Positions 45,852 to 55,401 of a stretch of DNA of 64,000 bases are shown here, piece after piece (position 1 is the first letter of the stretch; each line of letters begins with the position of its first letter). The position numbers and the translations under genes are program-made. Origin of the DNA: Actinomadura viridilutea (lineage in GTDB: Bacteria; Actinomycetota; Actinomycetes; Streptosporangiales; Streptosporangiaceae); the NCBI GenBank assembly GCA_003001795.1, contig PVNI01000002.1, positions 1 through 64,000 on the forward strand, read 5' to 3'. The notes under the pieces were generated by a model, which saw nothing but the letters and a program-made list of their open reading frames with translations, was not told the DNA's origin and did not search any database.

Positions 45852-47708
45852 TTGACGGCCTTCCGCCGTACCGCCAAAGCTTTGCTGTCTCCGGTCGAAG
45901 GCAAGCTGAGCGAGATCCTCGACGAGCACCTGAGGATGAGCGCCGCCGTCTCCGCCTCCTCCGCCGAAAAGCGCTCCTGGGACCGCAGCCTCCCCGTCCT
46001 CGCCCACGACCTTGTGGAGGCCGGTCTGGACGAGGTCGAGATGCTCATCGAGTACCAGCTGCCTTTGACGAGCAAGCGGGCCGACGTGGTGCTCGCCGGA
46101 GTCGACCGGCGGACCGGCGAAGACGCGTACGTCGTCGTCGAGCTCAAGCAGTGGAGCCACGCGCGGGTGTGGGGCCAGGACGAGGGCAGGGTGCTCGTGG
46201 AGTGCAAGCCGGGCGACCCTCAGTTGCACCCTTCGCTGCAGGCCAAAGGCTACTCCGACTATCTCCTGGATTTCCTGCCCGCCTTGGCCGACCGGCCCGA
46301 CGCCGTGCACGCGGTCGCCTATCTTCACAACGCGGCTCGCGACGACGTCCTCGACCTGTACGACTTGGTGCACGACAACCGCACGCGGCTGTTCACGCGT
46401 ACGACGCGGGGCGCGTTCATCGACTATCTGCGCGACCGTTTCGCGCCGAAGCCGGGTGCGGCGGCCGCCGACCGGCTGCTGTCCAAGCGGGTGGGCCCCT
46501 CCAAGCAGTTGCTCGAGCACGCCGCCGCGGAGATCAAGCATCAGAAGGCGTACGTCCTGCTCGCCGAGCAGCGCCTGGCGTACGAAATGGTGCTGCACAA
46601 GGTCGACAAGGCCCGCAAGGGGGATTCGAAGAGCGTCGTGGTCATCACAGGCGGCCCCGGCAGCGGCAAGAGCGTCATCGCGGTGGCGCTCCTAGGTGAG
46701 CTCTCGCACCGCGGCTACGAGGTCCTGCATGCCACGGGATCGCGCTCGTTCACGACGACGATGCGTCGCCATGTCGCCAAGGGCTCGTCGCGCATGAAGG
46801 CCATGTTCAAGTACTTCAACGACTTCATGACCGCCGAGAAGAACGGGCTGGACGTCCTCATCTGCGACGAGGCCCACCGCATCCGCGAGGTCTCCGCCAC
46901 CCGCTTCACGCCGGCGAGTCAACGTACCGGCCGTCCGCAGGTGGACGAGCTGATCGACGCCGCCCGGGTGCCGGTCTTCCTGCTCGACGAGCACCAGAAC
47001 GTCCGCCCGGGTGAAATGGGCACGCTCCGCCAGATCCGCGAGCATGCCGCGCGCAAGGGGCTGGACGTTCAGCACATTTCCCTCGATGAACAGTTCCGCT
47101 GCGGCGGCAGCCGCAAGTACGAGGAGTGGGTGCTCAAGCTGCTCGGGCTCGACGGCGGCACTCCCGAGCGCTGGGACGGGGACGACAACTTCACCGTCAT
47201 CATGGCCGACTCGCCGCACGAGATGGAGGCGATGCTGCGCGGCCACCTGAACAGCGGCCGATCCGCCCGGATGACCGCCGGGTTCTGCTGGCCCTGGAGC
47301 GACCCCCGCAACGGGACGCTCGTTCCGGACGTGGTCATCGGCGACTGGGCACGGCCGTGGAACGTTCGGGGCGACCGCGCAGTCGGCTCCGCTCCGCCGA
47401 GTGCGCTGTGGGCGACGCTGGACGGCGGGTTCGAGCAGGTTGGCTGCGTCTACACGGCCCAGGGATTCGAATACGACTGGAACGGCGTCATCCTCGGGCC
47501 GGACCTGGTCTACCGCGACGGTCGCCTGGTCACCGTGCGCCAAGCAAGCCGAGATCCCGCTCTGAGGAAGCGCGACGTGAGCGATGCGCAGGCCGACCGG
47601 TTGATTCGCAACACTTATAAGGTGCTGCTCACCCGAGGGATGATGGGCACCGTCCTCTACTCGGTCGACAGGGAGACCCAGGAGTTCCTCGCCCGCCTCG
47701 TCGGGTGA
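45852..47708 (+). CDS. DUF2075 ATPase with PD-(D/E)xK-like N-terminal domain
   Basis: A 618-residue protein. Residues about 60-130 resemble a PD-(D/E)xK nuclease core (KRADVVLAG, then VVVELKQW with Glu96 and Lys98). A DUF2075/SF1-like ATPase follows, with Walker A GGPGSGKS (266-273), DEAH-type Walker B ICDEAHR (337-343), QFRCGGS and TAQGFEYDWNGVILGPDL near the end. The domain is related to Schlafen and helicase ATPases. TTG 45852 follows GGGGGTAAG and gives the family-like N-terminus; ATG 45804 is the alternative. With MazG before and an SF1 helicase-PLD after, it looks like part of a defence or repair module (inference). Confidence 0.8.
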   Translation: MTAFRRTAKALLSPVEGKLSEILDEHLRMSAAVSASSAEKRSWDRSLPVLAHDLVEAGLDEVEMLIEYQLPLTSKRADVVLAGVDRRTGEDAYVVVELKQWSHARVWGQDEGRVLVECKPGDPQLHPSLQAKGYSDYLLDFLPALADRPDAVHAVAYLHNAARDDVLDLYDLVHDNRTRLFTRTTRGAFIDYLRDRFAPKPGAAAADRLLSKRVGPSKQLLEHAAAEIKHQKAYVLLAEQRLAYEMVLHKVDKARKGDSKSVVVITGGPGSGKSVIAVALLGELSHRGYEVLHATGSRSFTTTMRRHVAKGSSRMKAMFKYFNDFMTAEKNGLDVLICDEAHRIREVSATRFTPASQRTGRPQVDELIDAARVPVFLLDEHQNVRPGEMGTLRQIREHAARKGLDVQHISLDEQFRCGGSRKYEEWVLKLLGLDGGTPERWDGDDNFTVIMADSPHEMEAMLRGHLNSGRSARMTAGFCWPWSDPRNGTLVPDVVIGDWARPWNVRGDRAVGSAPPSALWATLDGGFEQVGCVYTAQGFEYDWNGVILGPDLVYRDGRLVTVRQASRDPALRKRDVSDAQADRLIRNTYKVLLTRGMMGTVLYSVDRETQEFLARLVG

Positions 47709-47856
47709 CCCGGCGAGGCGACCGTGCTCCAATACGAGCACATCCCTTTGAGGGAGAACGTCCGTGGCCGTGTTGACTTGCGGCATTCGCGGGTGGTCGT
47801 CTACGTCGTAGCCCCAGGCAGTTCTAAGACAGCTCGTCAACTCGACGATACGAACC

Positions 47857-48058
47857 TCACGGTTCGTTGAGAGCAGTGAGAGCGCTGTCGAAGTCGGCGA
47901 GGCGGGCGGCGAGGGTGGCGCAGGCGAGCTGTTCGGAGAGGGCCTCGTTGAACTTCAGGCCGCGCAGTGCCCGTTGCTCGACGTCCGGGAGGCAGAGGCG
48001 GTAGGCGGGGGTCGTGCCCAGTGGCCAGGTCTTAATCCGCTCAGGCTTGATGGCCCCT
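47857..48058 (-). pseudogene. C-terminal remnant, probably of a helicase-like protein
   Basis: The minus strand encodes about 66 residues with no start codon: KPERIKTWPLGTTPAYRLCL, PDVEQRALRGLKFNEALSEQ, LACATLAARLADFDSALTAL, ending NEP and a stop at 47857-47859. A TGA in frame lies directly before it. The LKFNEALxxxLAxATLAARLADxDxA pattern resembles the C-terminus of actinomycete DEAD/DEAH-box helicases as I remember them. The rest of the gene is gone. It points opposite to the flanking intact genes. Confidence 0.45.
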
Positions 48059-48336
48059 GGGCAGTGTCACTGCCAAGCTAGACGAGCTGGTGAGCATGCC
48101 TCTTGGCGAGCGCCCCCTTCCCCTCAGTCCGATCTGCGCCTCTCGCCCACCAGCCAGAAGCATGACGCTGAGCGGAGGCCAGCCCGCCCGCATTCGGCAG
48201 ATGTCGTGTGGGATAACGGCCGCATGCCGGTCGACCTGCATTGCACAACTCGGGCGAAACCAACTGACGAGCTGTCAGTGACACGGTAAATTTCTTCCTC
48301 AACGCGCGGGCGGGGAGAGGGCGGAAGGATCCGGCG

Positions 48337-51300
48337 TTGGCTCACGGACACATGGCGCCCGGTCCGGTCGGGGAGTTCTTGCGAGCGATCGACGCAGAGA
48401 TCGCCGCCGTCCTGCACAGCGATCTGAGCGGATCGGAAAAAGTGTCGCTGCGGGACGGGCGGCTGGTGGGGCGAACGGGAGACGAGCGCGAGTACCTGTT
48501 CTCCTGCACCCGCTGGAACGAGACGTTCGAGGTCAAGGATCTCTTGGTCAGGACCACCCGGCCGCGTCGTCCGTGGGCGCAGGCCGAGGCCTCGCGGCTG
48601 CCCGGCGGGAAGGTCCGCGTCATCACCGAAGCCGATCTCGGCGAGCGGCCCGAGGGCGCGCAGCTGGCGGAGGACGAGACGGCGGGGCTGCGGGCGCTGG
48701 CCGAGCGGCTGCGGGAGGTACGGGACGGTCAGGGTCGGGTCAACCTGACTACGGCGAATCGGATGCTCGGTCAGGGCACGCCCCGAGTCGGACGCTGCAC
48801 CGACCCCGACCGGTACGTCAGCCGCTACCAGCGGCTCAACGAACGTCAGCGGCAGGCCGTTGCACAGGCGCTGGGCAGCGACGTCACGTTCGTGTGGGGG
48901 CCGCCGGGCACCGGCAAGACCGACGTCGTCTCGTGCATCGTGGAGGGCTGCTACCGGCAGGGCCTGCGCACCCTGTTCCTTGCGCCGACGCACGTCGCGG
49001 TGGACCAGGCATTGGAACGCATGTGCGATCTGTTGTCCGGCGAGCCGGGCTTCGATTCGGGTCTCGTCCAACGAGTCGGGGACATCGCCGTCCCCTCGCT
49101 GGCCGACCGATACGGCGAGCAGATCAGCCCGAAGCGCATCGCCGACCGGCTGGCCCTCTCCCTGGAGCAGAAGATCACGCAAGTGGCGGGGCGTCTGCAG
49201 GAGATGCGAGCCGACATCGCCGTCCACGAGAAGGCGGCTCGGATGTCGGCGCAGCTGGACGCTCTGCGAGGACGACTGCGAGCCGTCGACGAAGCGATCG
49301 CCGATGCCGAGCGGTGGATGCACGTCACCTCCGGGAGGGCCCGGGACGTCGAACGCCGGATCACGGAGATCGGCGTGCCGTCCGGCCTGTTCGCCCGCCG
49401 CAAGCAGGCCAAGCTCGACGCGCTGTACCTGGAGCTGGCCGAGCATCGACAGGCGTACGACAACGCAAGACGGCGACACGACGACGCGCAGACCGATCGC
49501 CGGCGGCACGCGGCCGATCTCTCCAGGCTCGAATCCGAGCTCACGCCGCTGCTCGCCCGTGCGCGCGGCCTGGCGTCCCTTGATCGGCTGCGACGGGAGG
49601 CCGAACGGCTGGACGAGCAGCTGGACGACCTGGAGAAGGAGCGCCGGCGGATCGAGGAGACGGTGCGCGACCGCTGCCGGGTGATGGGCACCACGGTCTC
49701 CAAGGCGGTGCAGTCCCGGTCGCTGATGAGCGCCGTGGACGTTGTGATCATCGACGAGGCGGGCATGGTGGGCCTGCCGTCGGTGTGGTTCGCGGCGGGC
49801 ATCGCGGCGCGCCGCGTCGTCGTCGCGGGCGACTTCCGGCAACTGCCCGCGGTGACCCGCGCCTCGACCGATCACCGGGCCACCGAGGCGGACCGGCGGC
49901 ATTCGCAGCTGTGGATGGACCGTGACGCCTTCCATGCCGCGGGTCTGGTCGACGCACGCGGCGGCGCCGTCCAGAGCGACCGCCGGATGGTCGCGTTGGA
50001 CGAGCAGTACCGGATGCGTCCCGCGATCTGCGCGCTGGTCAACGAGGTCGCCTACCCCGACGCCCCGCTGCGCACCGGCCGACCCGACACCAGCAGCCTG
50101 CCCGCGTCGCCGTTGATCGAGAGTCCGCTGGTGCTCGTCGACACCTCCAGCCGCGTTCTCAAAGGCACGGGGAACCAGGCGCACCTGTCCAATCCCGTGC
50201 ACGAGGCGGTGATCCACGAGCTGATCCGGGGTTTGCAGTACGACACCGTCCTGCCGCCCCGCGGATGGACCGAGCTGCCCGACGGACGGCGACCGACGGA
50301 CCTGCTCGCGGTCATAGCCCCCTACAAGAACCAGAAGAAGATCCTCAACGCCAGTCTGAAACACCGCTTCGGTGAGGCGTACGACGGCTTGGTCGACACC
50401 GTCCACCGCTTCCAGGGCAGCCAGCGGCCCCTCGTCGTGATCGACACGGTGGCCGGCGCGGGCCGACAACTCGGCTACTTCTACCAGGAGGTCGGGCTGT
50501 CTTCACGGACCTGCCGCCTGCTGAACGTGGCCCTGAGCAGGGCCCAGGACCACCTGGTCGTCGTCGCCAACGTGGAATTCCTCCGCGGGGAACTGCGCGC
50601 GGGCAGCGAGGCCGCCCGGATGCTCGACTACCTGGAACGCCATGCGCAGCGGCTGCCCGTGGAGGACTTGGTCCCCATCCGCTCAGCGGCCGAGCTCGGC
50701 AGACTGGACGAAGAGGAACTCGCCCGCCCCGCCTTCTTTCCCGCCGACGAGGTCGCACGCGCCGTCGAATGGGACATCGCGCGAGCCCGCAGCAGCATCG
50801 ACATCTTCTGTGCCTTCCTGTCGCCGAATCCGGTGCGGTTCTGGCTCCGGCGACTGTCTCCGCGGATCGCCGCAGGCGTTCGCGTCACCGTCCACACCCG
50901 ACCCCACCCCGCCGATTCGCCTCAGGCCGCGCTGGTCGGACGCCTGAGGGAGGCCGGCTGCCAGGTGCTGGCACGCGAACGCATGCACGAGAAGGTGCTG
51001 ATCATCGACGACAGCGTCCTGTGGCACGGATCGCTGAACCTCCTCGCCCACACCGGGTCCACCGACTTGATGATGCGCATCACCGACCCGACCGCCTGCG
51101 AGCGGGTTCGGACCATCGTGGACCGGGCCCGGATGGACCGACCGGCCCGCACTCTCCCTGCCGCAGCCTCATCGCACGGCATCGCTCCAGGGGATGTCGT
51201 AAACGGCCGCCTGTATCTGGCGGTGCCCTACGAGGAAAAGGACGAGGCCAAGCGTCGCGTGAAAGCACGGTGGGACGCAAGGCTGAAGCTTTGGCACGTA

Positions 51301-51354
51301 GACGCCAACGTGCCGCGAGAGGCTGTGCGGCACTGGCTGCCCGGTGGCGGTTGA
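48337..51354 (+). CDS. SF1 (Upf1-like) helicase fused to PLD nuclease and DUF5710-like tail
   Basis: A 1005-residue fusion. It has an N-terminal domain of about 160 residues and a helicase with Walker A GPPGTGKT (188-195). A coiled-coil insertion (about 280-450) precedes Walker B VVIIDEAG (about 470), DEQYRMRPAI (about 554), DTVHRFQGSQ and LLNVALSRAQ. A phospholipase-D domain follows with one HxK(x4)D motif (His884, Lys886, Asp891) and WHGSLNLLA. The last 55 residues (YLAVPYEEKDEAKRRVKARW) look like DUF5710. One HKD motif implies a dimeric nuclease. Translocation coupled to nucleic-acid cleavage is inferred. TTG 48337 has AAGGA 8 bases upstream; ATG 48352 is the alternative. Confidence 0.85.
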   Translation: MAHGHMAPGPVGEFLRAIDAEIAAVLHSDLSGSEKVSLRDGRLVGRTGDEREYLFSCTRWNETFEVKDLLVRTTRPRRPWAQAEASRLPGGKVRVITEADLGERPEGAQLAEDETAGLRALAERLREVRDGQGRVNLTTANRMLGQGTPRVGRCTDPDRYVSRYQRLNERQRQAVAQALGSDVTFVWGPPGTGKTDVVSCIVEGCYRQGLRTLFLAPTHVAVDQALERMCDLLSGEPGFDSGLVQRVGDIAVPSLADRYGEQISPKRIADRLALSLEQKITQVAGRLQEMRADIAVHEKAARMSAQLDALRGRLRAVDEAIADAERWMHVTSGRARDVERRITEIGVPSGLFARRKQAKLDALYLELAEHRQAYDNARRRHDDAQTDRRRHAADLSRLESELTPLLARARGLASLDRLRREAERLDEQLDDLEKERRRIEETVRDRCRVMGTTVSKAVQSRSLMSAVDVVIIDEAGMVGLPSVWFAAGIAARRVVVAGDFRQLPAVTRASTDHRATEADRRHSQLWMDRDAFHAAGLVDARGGAVQSDRRMVALDEQYRMRPAICALVNEVAYPDAPLRTGRPDTSSLPASPLIESPLVLVDTSSRVLKGTGNQAHLSNPVHEAVIHELIRGLQYDTVLPPRGWTELPDGRRPTDLLAVIAPYKNQKKILNASLKHRFGEAYDGLVDTVHRFQGSQRPLVVIDTVAGAGRQLGYFYQEVGLSSRTCRLLNVALSRAQDHLVVVANVEFLRGELRAGSEAARMLDYLERHAQRLPVEDLVPIRSAAELGRLDEEELARPAFFPADEVARAVEWDIARARSSIDIFCAFLSPNPVRFWLRRLSPRIAAGVRVTVHTRPHPADSPQAALVGRLREAGCQVLARERMHEKVLIIDDSVLWHGSLNLLAHTGSTDLMMRITDPTACERVRTIVDRARMDRPARTLPAAASSHGIAPGDVVNGRLYLAVPYEEKDEAKRRVKARWDARLKLWHVDANVPREAVRHWLPGGG

Positions 51355-51611
51355 ACGTACCGCTGCAGCGCCCAGAGCTTCGCGGTGCGCTTGAGCGTTC
51401 CAGGACGTCACCTGCTCGCCTGGGGCCGGCATGGGCGGGGCTCGGTGGAGCGGTACAGGCTCCGGGCCCCGGGGGGTGGGCTTCGGAGTGGACCTAGATA
51501 TCAGATACGTTACGAAGGGGTTACTCGCGGCAGCCGAGCGAAAAGCACCTTAACGACAGACCGATAATGGGGGGCCACACCGCACGACGAGCGAGATGGG
51601 AGGGTCGGCCA

Positions 51612-53150
51612 GTGCCTGACCAGCAACGCGAGCAGTGGACCAGTCGAGGGGGGTTCCTGTTCGCGGCGATCGGATCGGCGATCGGGCTCGGGAACATCTG
51701 GCGGTTCCCCTACGTCGCATACGACAACGGCGGCGGGGCCTTTCTCATCCCCTACCTGGCGGCGCTGCTCACCGCCGGGATTCCGCTGCTGATCCTGGAG
51801 TACACGATCGGCCACCGCTTCCGCGGCGCGCCTCCCGCCGCGTTCCGGCGGCTGGCGCGGCCCACCGAGGCGATCGGGTGGTGGCAGGTCGCGATCTGCT
51901 TCGTGGTCGCGGTGTACTACGCCGTTGTCTTGGCGTGGGCCGTGCGCTACGTCGGCTTCTCGATCGGGCAGCAATGGGGTGACGACCCCGAGAAGTTCCT
52001 GAGCGCCAAGTTCCTGCACGTGGCCGACGCCCCCGGGGGCATCTCCACCTACGTGGCGGGCGTGGCCTGGCCGCTGATCGTGGTGTGGGCGATCACGCTC
52101 GGCGTGCTGGCGCTGGGCATCGCGGGCGGCGTCGAGCGGATCAACAAGATCTTCATTCCGCTGCTGGTGCTGCTGTTCGGCGTCCTGGTGGTGCGGGCCC
52201 TGTTCCTGGACGGCGCGAGCGCCGGCCTGGACGCGCTGTTCTCCCCGGACTGGTCGTCGATCACCAAGGGCAGCGTGTGGGTCGCGGCCTACGGGCAGAT
52301 CTTCTTCTCGCTGTCCGTCGGCTTCGGCATCATGATCACCTACGCGTCGTACCTGCCCCGGCGGGCGGATCTGAGCGGCTCGGCGATGGTGGCGGGGTTC
52401 GCCAACAGCTCGTTCGAACTGCTGGCGGGCATCGGCGTGTTCGCCGCGCTGGGCTTCATGGCGTCCGCGAGCGGCGTGCCGGTCGGCGAGGTGGCCGCGT
52501 CCGGCGTGGGTCTCGCGTTCATCGCCTTCCCGAAGATCATCTCGTCCATGCCGGGCGGCGACCTGTTCGGCGTGCTGTTCTTCGGCTCGCTGGTGATCGC
52601 CGGGCTGACCTCGCTGATCAGCATCGTGCAGGTCGTGGTGTCGGCCGTGCAGGACCGCTTCGGCCTGGGCCGCCTCACCTCGGTGCTGGGCGTCGGCGGC
52701 GCGGTGGCGGTCGTGTCGATCGCCCTGTTCCCCACGGACCAGGGCCTGTACCTGCTGGACGTGGTGGACCACTTCGTCAACCAGTACGGCATCGCGCTGG
52801 CCGCGCTCGTGGTGGTGGTCGTGGCCGGCTGGATCCTGCGCCGCCTGACCGAGATGCAGGACCACGCCAACGCCACCTCGGCGACCAAGGTCGGCCTGCT
52901 GTGGCGGCTGTGCCTGGGCGTCATCACGCCGCTGATGCTGGGCTGGATGATGTGGGACAGCCTGCGCGACGAGTTCGCCGAGAACTATGAGGGCTACCCC
53001 TCGTGGTTCCTGAACGCGGCCGGTTGGGGCGTCGCGGGCGGCGTGCTCGTCGTCGGCGTCGTCATGGCCCTGCTGCTGTGGCGCCGCGCCGCGACCCCCG
53101 AGGTCGCACCGGCGCAGGGCGAGACCGTTGAGGAGAAGGGAGCGCGCTGA
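51612..53150 (+). CDS. Sodium-dependent (NSS family) amino-acid transporter, MetP-like
   Basis: A 512-residue, eleven- to twelve-helix Na+ symporter. The substrate/Na+ site of helix 1 is clear (AIGSAIGLGNIWRFP), as are the helix 6 GYGxIFFSLSVGFGIMITY-type region and the C-terminal helices. The gene for a 36-residue membrane peptide overlaps its stop by one base. In Corynebacterium the homologous MetP-MetS pair imports methionine and alanine, so the same is likely here. GTG 51612 follows GGGAGGGTC. Confidence 0.9.
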   Translation: MPDQQREQWTSRGGFLFAAIGSAIGLGNIWRFPYVAYDNGGGAFLIPYLAALLTAGIPLLILEYTIGHRFRGAPPAAFRRLARPTEAIGWWQVAICFVVAVYYAVVLAWAVRYVGFSIGQQWGDDPEKFLSAKFLHVADAPGGISTYVAGVAWPLIVVWAITLGVLALGIAGGVERINKIFIPLLVLLFGVLVVRALFLDGASAGLDALFSPDWSSITKGSVWVAAYGQIFFSLSVGFGIMITYASYLPRRADLSGSAMVAGFANSSFELLAGIGVFAALGFMASASGVPVGEVAASGVGLAFIAFPKIISSMPGGDLFGVLFFGSLVIAGLTSLISIVQVVVSAVQDRFGLGRLTSVLGVGGAVAVVSIALFPTDQGLYLLDVVDHFVNQYGIALAALVVVVVAGWILRRLTEMQDHANATSATKVGLLWRLCLGVITPLMLGWMMWDSLRDEFAENYEGYPSWFLNAAGWGVAGGVLVVGVVMALLLWRRAATPEVAPAQGETVEEKGAR

Positions 53151-53260
53151 TGTCCGCCGGCGCCGTCATCATGATGGTCATCGCCATCGTCATCGTCTGG
53201 GGCGGGTTGGTCGCGTCCATCCTCCGCCTCCGCGGCCACCCTGAGCACGGGGACTCCTGA
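53150..53260 (+). CDS. metS: MetS-like small subunit of NSS transporter
   Basis: A 36-residue peptide: MSAGAVIMMVIAIVIVWGGL forms a single helix, then VASILRLRGHPEHGDS. It matches the small subunit (methionine/alanine import NSS transporter family) that accompanies MetP-type transporters and is required for their activity in Corynebacterium. The ATG overlaps the TGA of the large subunit by one base, so translation is coupled; GAGGAGAAGGGAG lies upstream. Confidence 0.85.
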   Translation: MSAGAVIMMVIAIVIVWGGLVASILRLRGHPEHGDS

Positions 53261-54660
53261 ACCCGTTGACGTCCGCCCGGCCACCGGTACGCCATCCGCT
53301 CCGGTGGCCGGGCGGACGCGCGTCTGCCTCCTTGCAGGCTCTTGCGGACGCCTCGGTGTTCGTCCCGCGTTTGCCGGGGGCGGCACGCCCCGTCCGCCTG
53401 CTGGACAAGCTCCCCGTACGGCTCTACGCCGACGGCGACCACGACGCGGACGACCCCGTACGCGCCCGCGTCACCGATGGACGGGCCCCGCTTGACGAGA
53501 TCCGCGCGACCGCCGACGAGGTCGTCCTGAAACGGAGCGCCACGTGCGACCTTTGCGCGGCGCCTCATCAGGTCGGCGCGTTGACGTACGTGGGATGCGT
53601 TCCGTTACGACGCGGGTGGCCGCATTCGATACCCGTGTGGGCGCCTCGCCAAGGGCTGGATGCTCTCCGACCTGGGTTGTTGAACGTCACCGGGTCGACG
53701 GCCGGCGGCTGACCGGTCCGGCGCGGCTTCGGCAAATCCACATTGATCGTCGCCGCCCCGTCGGTCTAGGAGAGCGGAATCGGTCGACCGTCCGCAGAGA
53801 TGCGGCGGGGCGGTCGCGGCCATCGAGCCGCTCGACGCCGAGGAGCGGAAGGCCGGCCCTGCTCTCCCCTGCCGCCCTTCCCGCCACGGCATGCCCGCGG
53901 CGTCACGCCGCGCCTGAAGGACGATCCGGCGTCGGCCACGGCCGGCCTCGGGCATCGGGCGGTCAGCGCGGCTACGCGGCGCCCACGCGGGGGTGGCGGC
54001 ACACCGAACGGCACCGCGGGCCGTCCTCGTCATGGTCGGACGGCTCGACCACATCGCGACGGGTTGTGGCGGTCGGGTCGCGACATTGGTCAGCGGGCGA
54101 TACAGCTGTGCCTCGGCATACTGGGGCGACGATCTGGTTCTCGCTCCGACGATCCCCGACGACCTGCTGGTCAGTGATCTCACTCGGCGATGCGCGCCGG
54201 GTCGCGACGCTCGGGGCGGTGTCCGTGCGCTCCTCTCCGGCGCCGCGATGAATGACGCCCCCTTCTCGTCCCTCTCTGAAGTCGCAGGCCGCTGGCTGTC
54301 CGAGCAGTCGCAGTGAATGGGCGGTCTGAGTGTTCGGCGGCCGTGCCGCCCCCGCCTTCCCGGCATGCCGATCAGCGAGCTTCATCGCGGGAGGCGGCGC
54401 CGAGCCGAAGCGTCCGCCGTCGGCCACGGGCAGGCGGTTTGCAGGCGAACCGATCTCGCCTTCTCGGGCACGGCGCCCGCCGGAAGAGTGCGCCCGGCGC
54501 CGTCGCCGCGGACCTACAGAGTTTGCTCCCGCTCAGCGGGGACCACGCGAAACTTTCTCAGTTCCAGGGACACAAGTGTGAGCAATCGTCAACACAGCGT
54601 AGTCAAATTTACTACGATCGGCAGTCTGAGAGTGTCCGCAGCGACCCCCCGGGGCGGAGA
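53261..54660. other. 1.4 kb without a recognised gene
   Basis: A plus-strand frame at 53266-53712 has one protein-like stretch (SARPVRLLDKLPVRLYADGD-like, ARVTDGRAPLDEIRATADEV) but loses character after about 53560, so it may be a truncated relic. A second frame at 53993-54316 (ending SSLSEVAGRWLSEQSQ) has no ribosome site. I support neither as a gene. The last 100 bases before 54661 are AT-richer and hold an inverted repeat. Confidence 0.45.
54599..54615 (+). promoter_or_regulatory. Candidate operator GTAGT-N7-ACTAC
   Basis: A perfect 5-7-5 inverted repeat, GTAGTCAAATTTACTAC, sits 46 bases before the ATG of the membrane-protein gene in locally AT-rich DNA. Regulator unknown. Confidence 0.4.
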
Positions 54661-55401
54661 ATGAAGCACCTTCAGCCAGATCCCAGGCGCGTCGGCCCGT
54701 TGCGGAAAGCGGCCGTGCGGTGCGCGCACGGGGTGTTGGGCAGCGTCGTCCTGACAGGAGTCGTTTCCTTCACCACGCCTGCGCAGGCGCACGCCACGCC
54801 CAGGCCCGACCCCGATCGACGGTATTACTGGTCCGTCGCCTGCCGCCGGGCGCCGTACTTCACCGACTGGTACACCGCCAAGGTCTGCAGGGACACGTGG
54901 GAGGCGATGCAGCGCCGATCATGGGCGGACCGGCCTCGTTTCGGCCGTCCCCCGGTCCGGCTTCCGGTGAAGAAGAAGCGGGCCTCGGCGCCCGCGACGC
55001 AGCGCCGCGCCCCCGCCGCATCCACTCGTCCGGCCGCACCGGCTCCGCCCCGTCCCAGCCCCACGCCTTCCGCGTCGAAGACGTCGGCGACGCCGATCGT
55101 CTCCCCCTCCGCGCCGCTCTCCCTGCGGCCGTCCCCCCAGGCGCAGATCGATGAGGACAGGTCGAGGACCACCTCCCTGCAGCCGTTGCTGTTGATCGGC
55201 CTTCTGCTGCCCACGGTGGCCGCCATCGGATATCCGCTTCGCCATCGCATCGTCGCGGCCGCGTCCTCGGCGCTGCTGGCGGGGGCCGCGCCCGCCGACG
55301 AGAAGCCGACCGTGCGCGTCACCTACCGGCCGGCGTTGGATCCGTTCGCACTGCCGCTGCTCCCCCTGACCGGAGAGGGGCCCCGGCCACCACACGGGTG
55401 A
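54661..55401 (+). CDS. Exported membrane-anchored protein with Pro/Ser-rich linker
   Basis: A 246-residue protein, family not recognised. An N-terminal signal sequence (GVLGSVVLTGVVSFTTPAQA) is followed by a short domain with two Cys (SVACRRAPYFTDWYTAKVCR), likely a disulfide. Then come an extracellular Ala/Pro/Ser-rich linker and one transmembrane helix (PLLLIGLLLPTVAAIGYPL). A basic cytoplasmic tail of about 50 residues ends the protein. It overlaps the next gene by one base (TGATG), so the two are probably partners across the membrane. Confidence 0.65.
   Translation: MKHLQPDPRRVGPLRKAAVRCAHGVLGSVVLTGVVSFTTPAQAHATPRPDPDRRYYWSVACRRAPYFTDWYTAKVCRDTWEAMQRRSWADRPRFGRPPVRLPVKKKRASAPATQRRAPAASTRPAAPAPPRPSPTPSASKTSATPIVSPSAPLSLRPSPQAQIDEDRSRTTSLQPLLLIGLLLPTVAAIGYPLRHRIVAAASSALLAGAAPADEKPTVRVTYRPALDPFALPLLPLTGEGPRPPHG

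Noticed and set aside
53266..53712. 148-codon plus-strand ORF after the MetS-like gene
   Set aside because: Part of it reads like protein, but the end is not coding-like and no family was recognised; reported only as possible relic in the gene-free entry.
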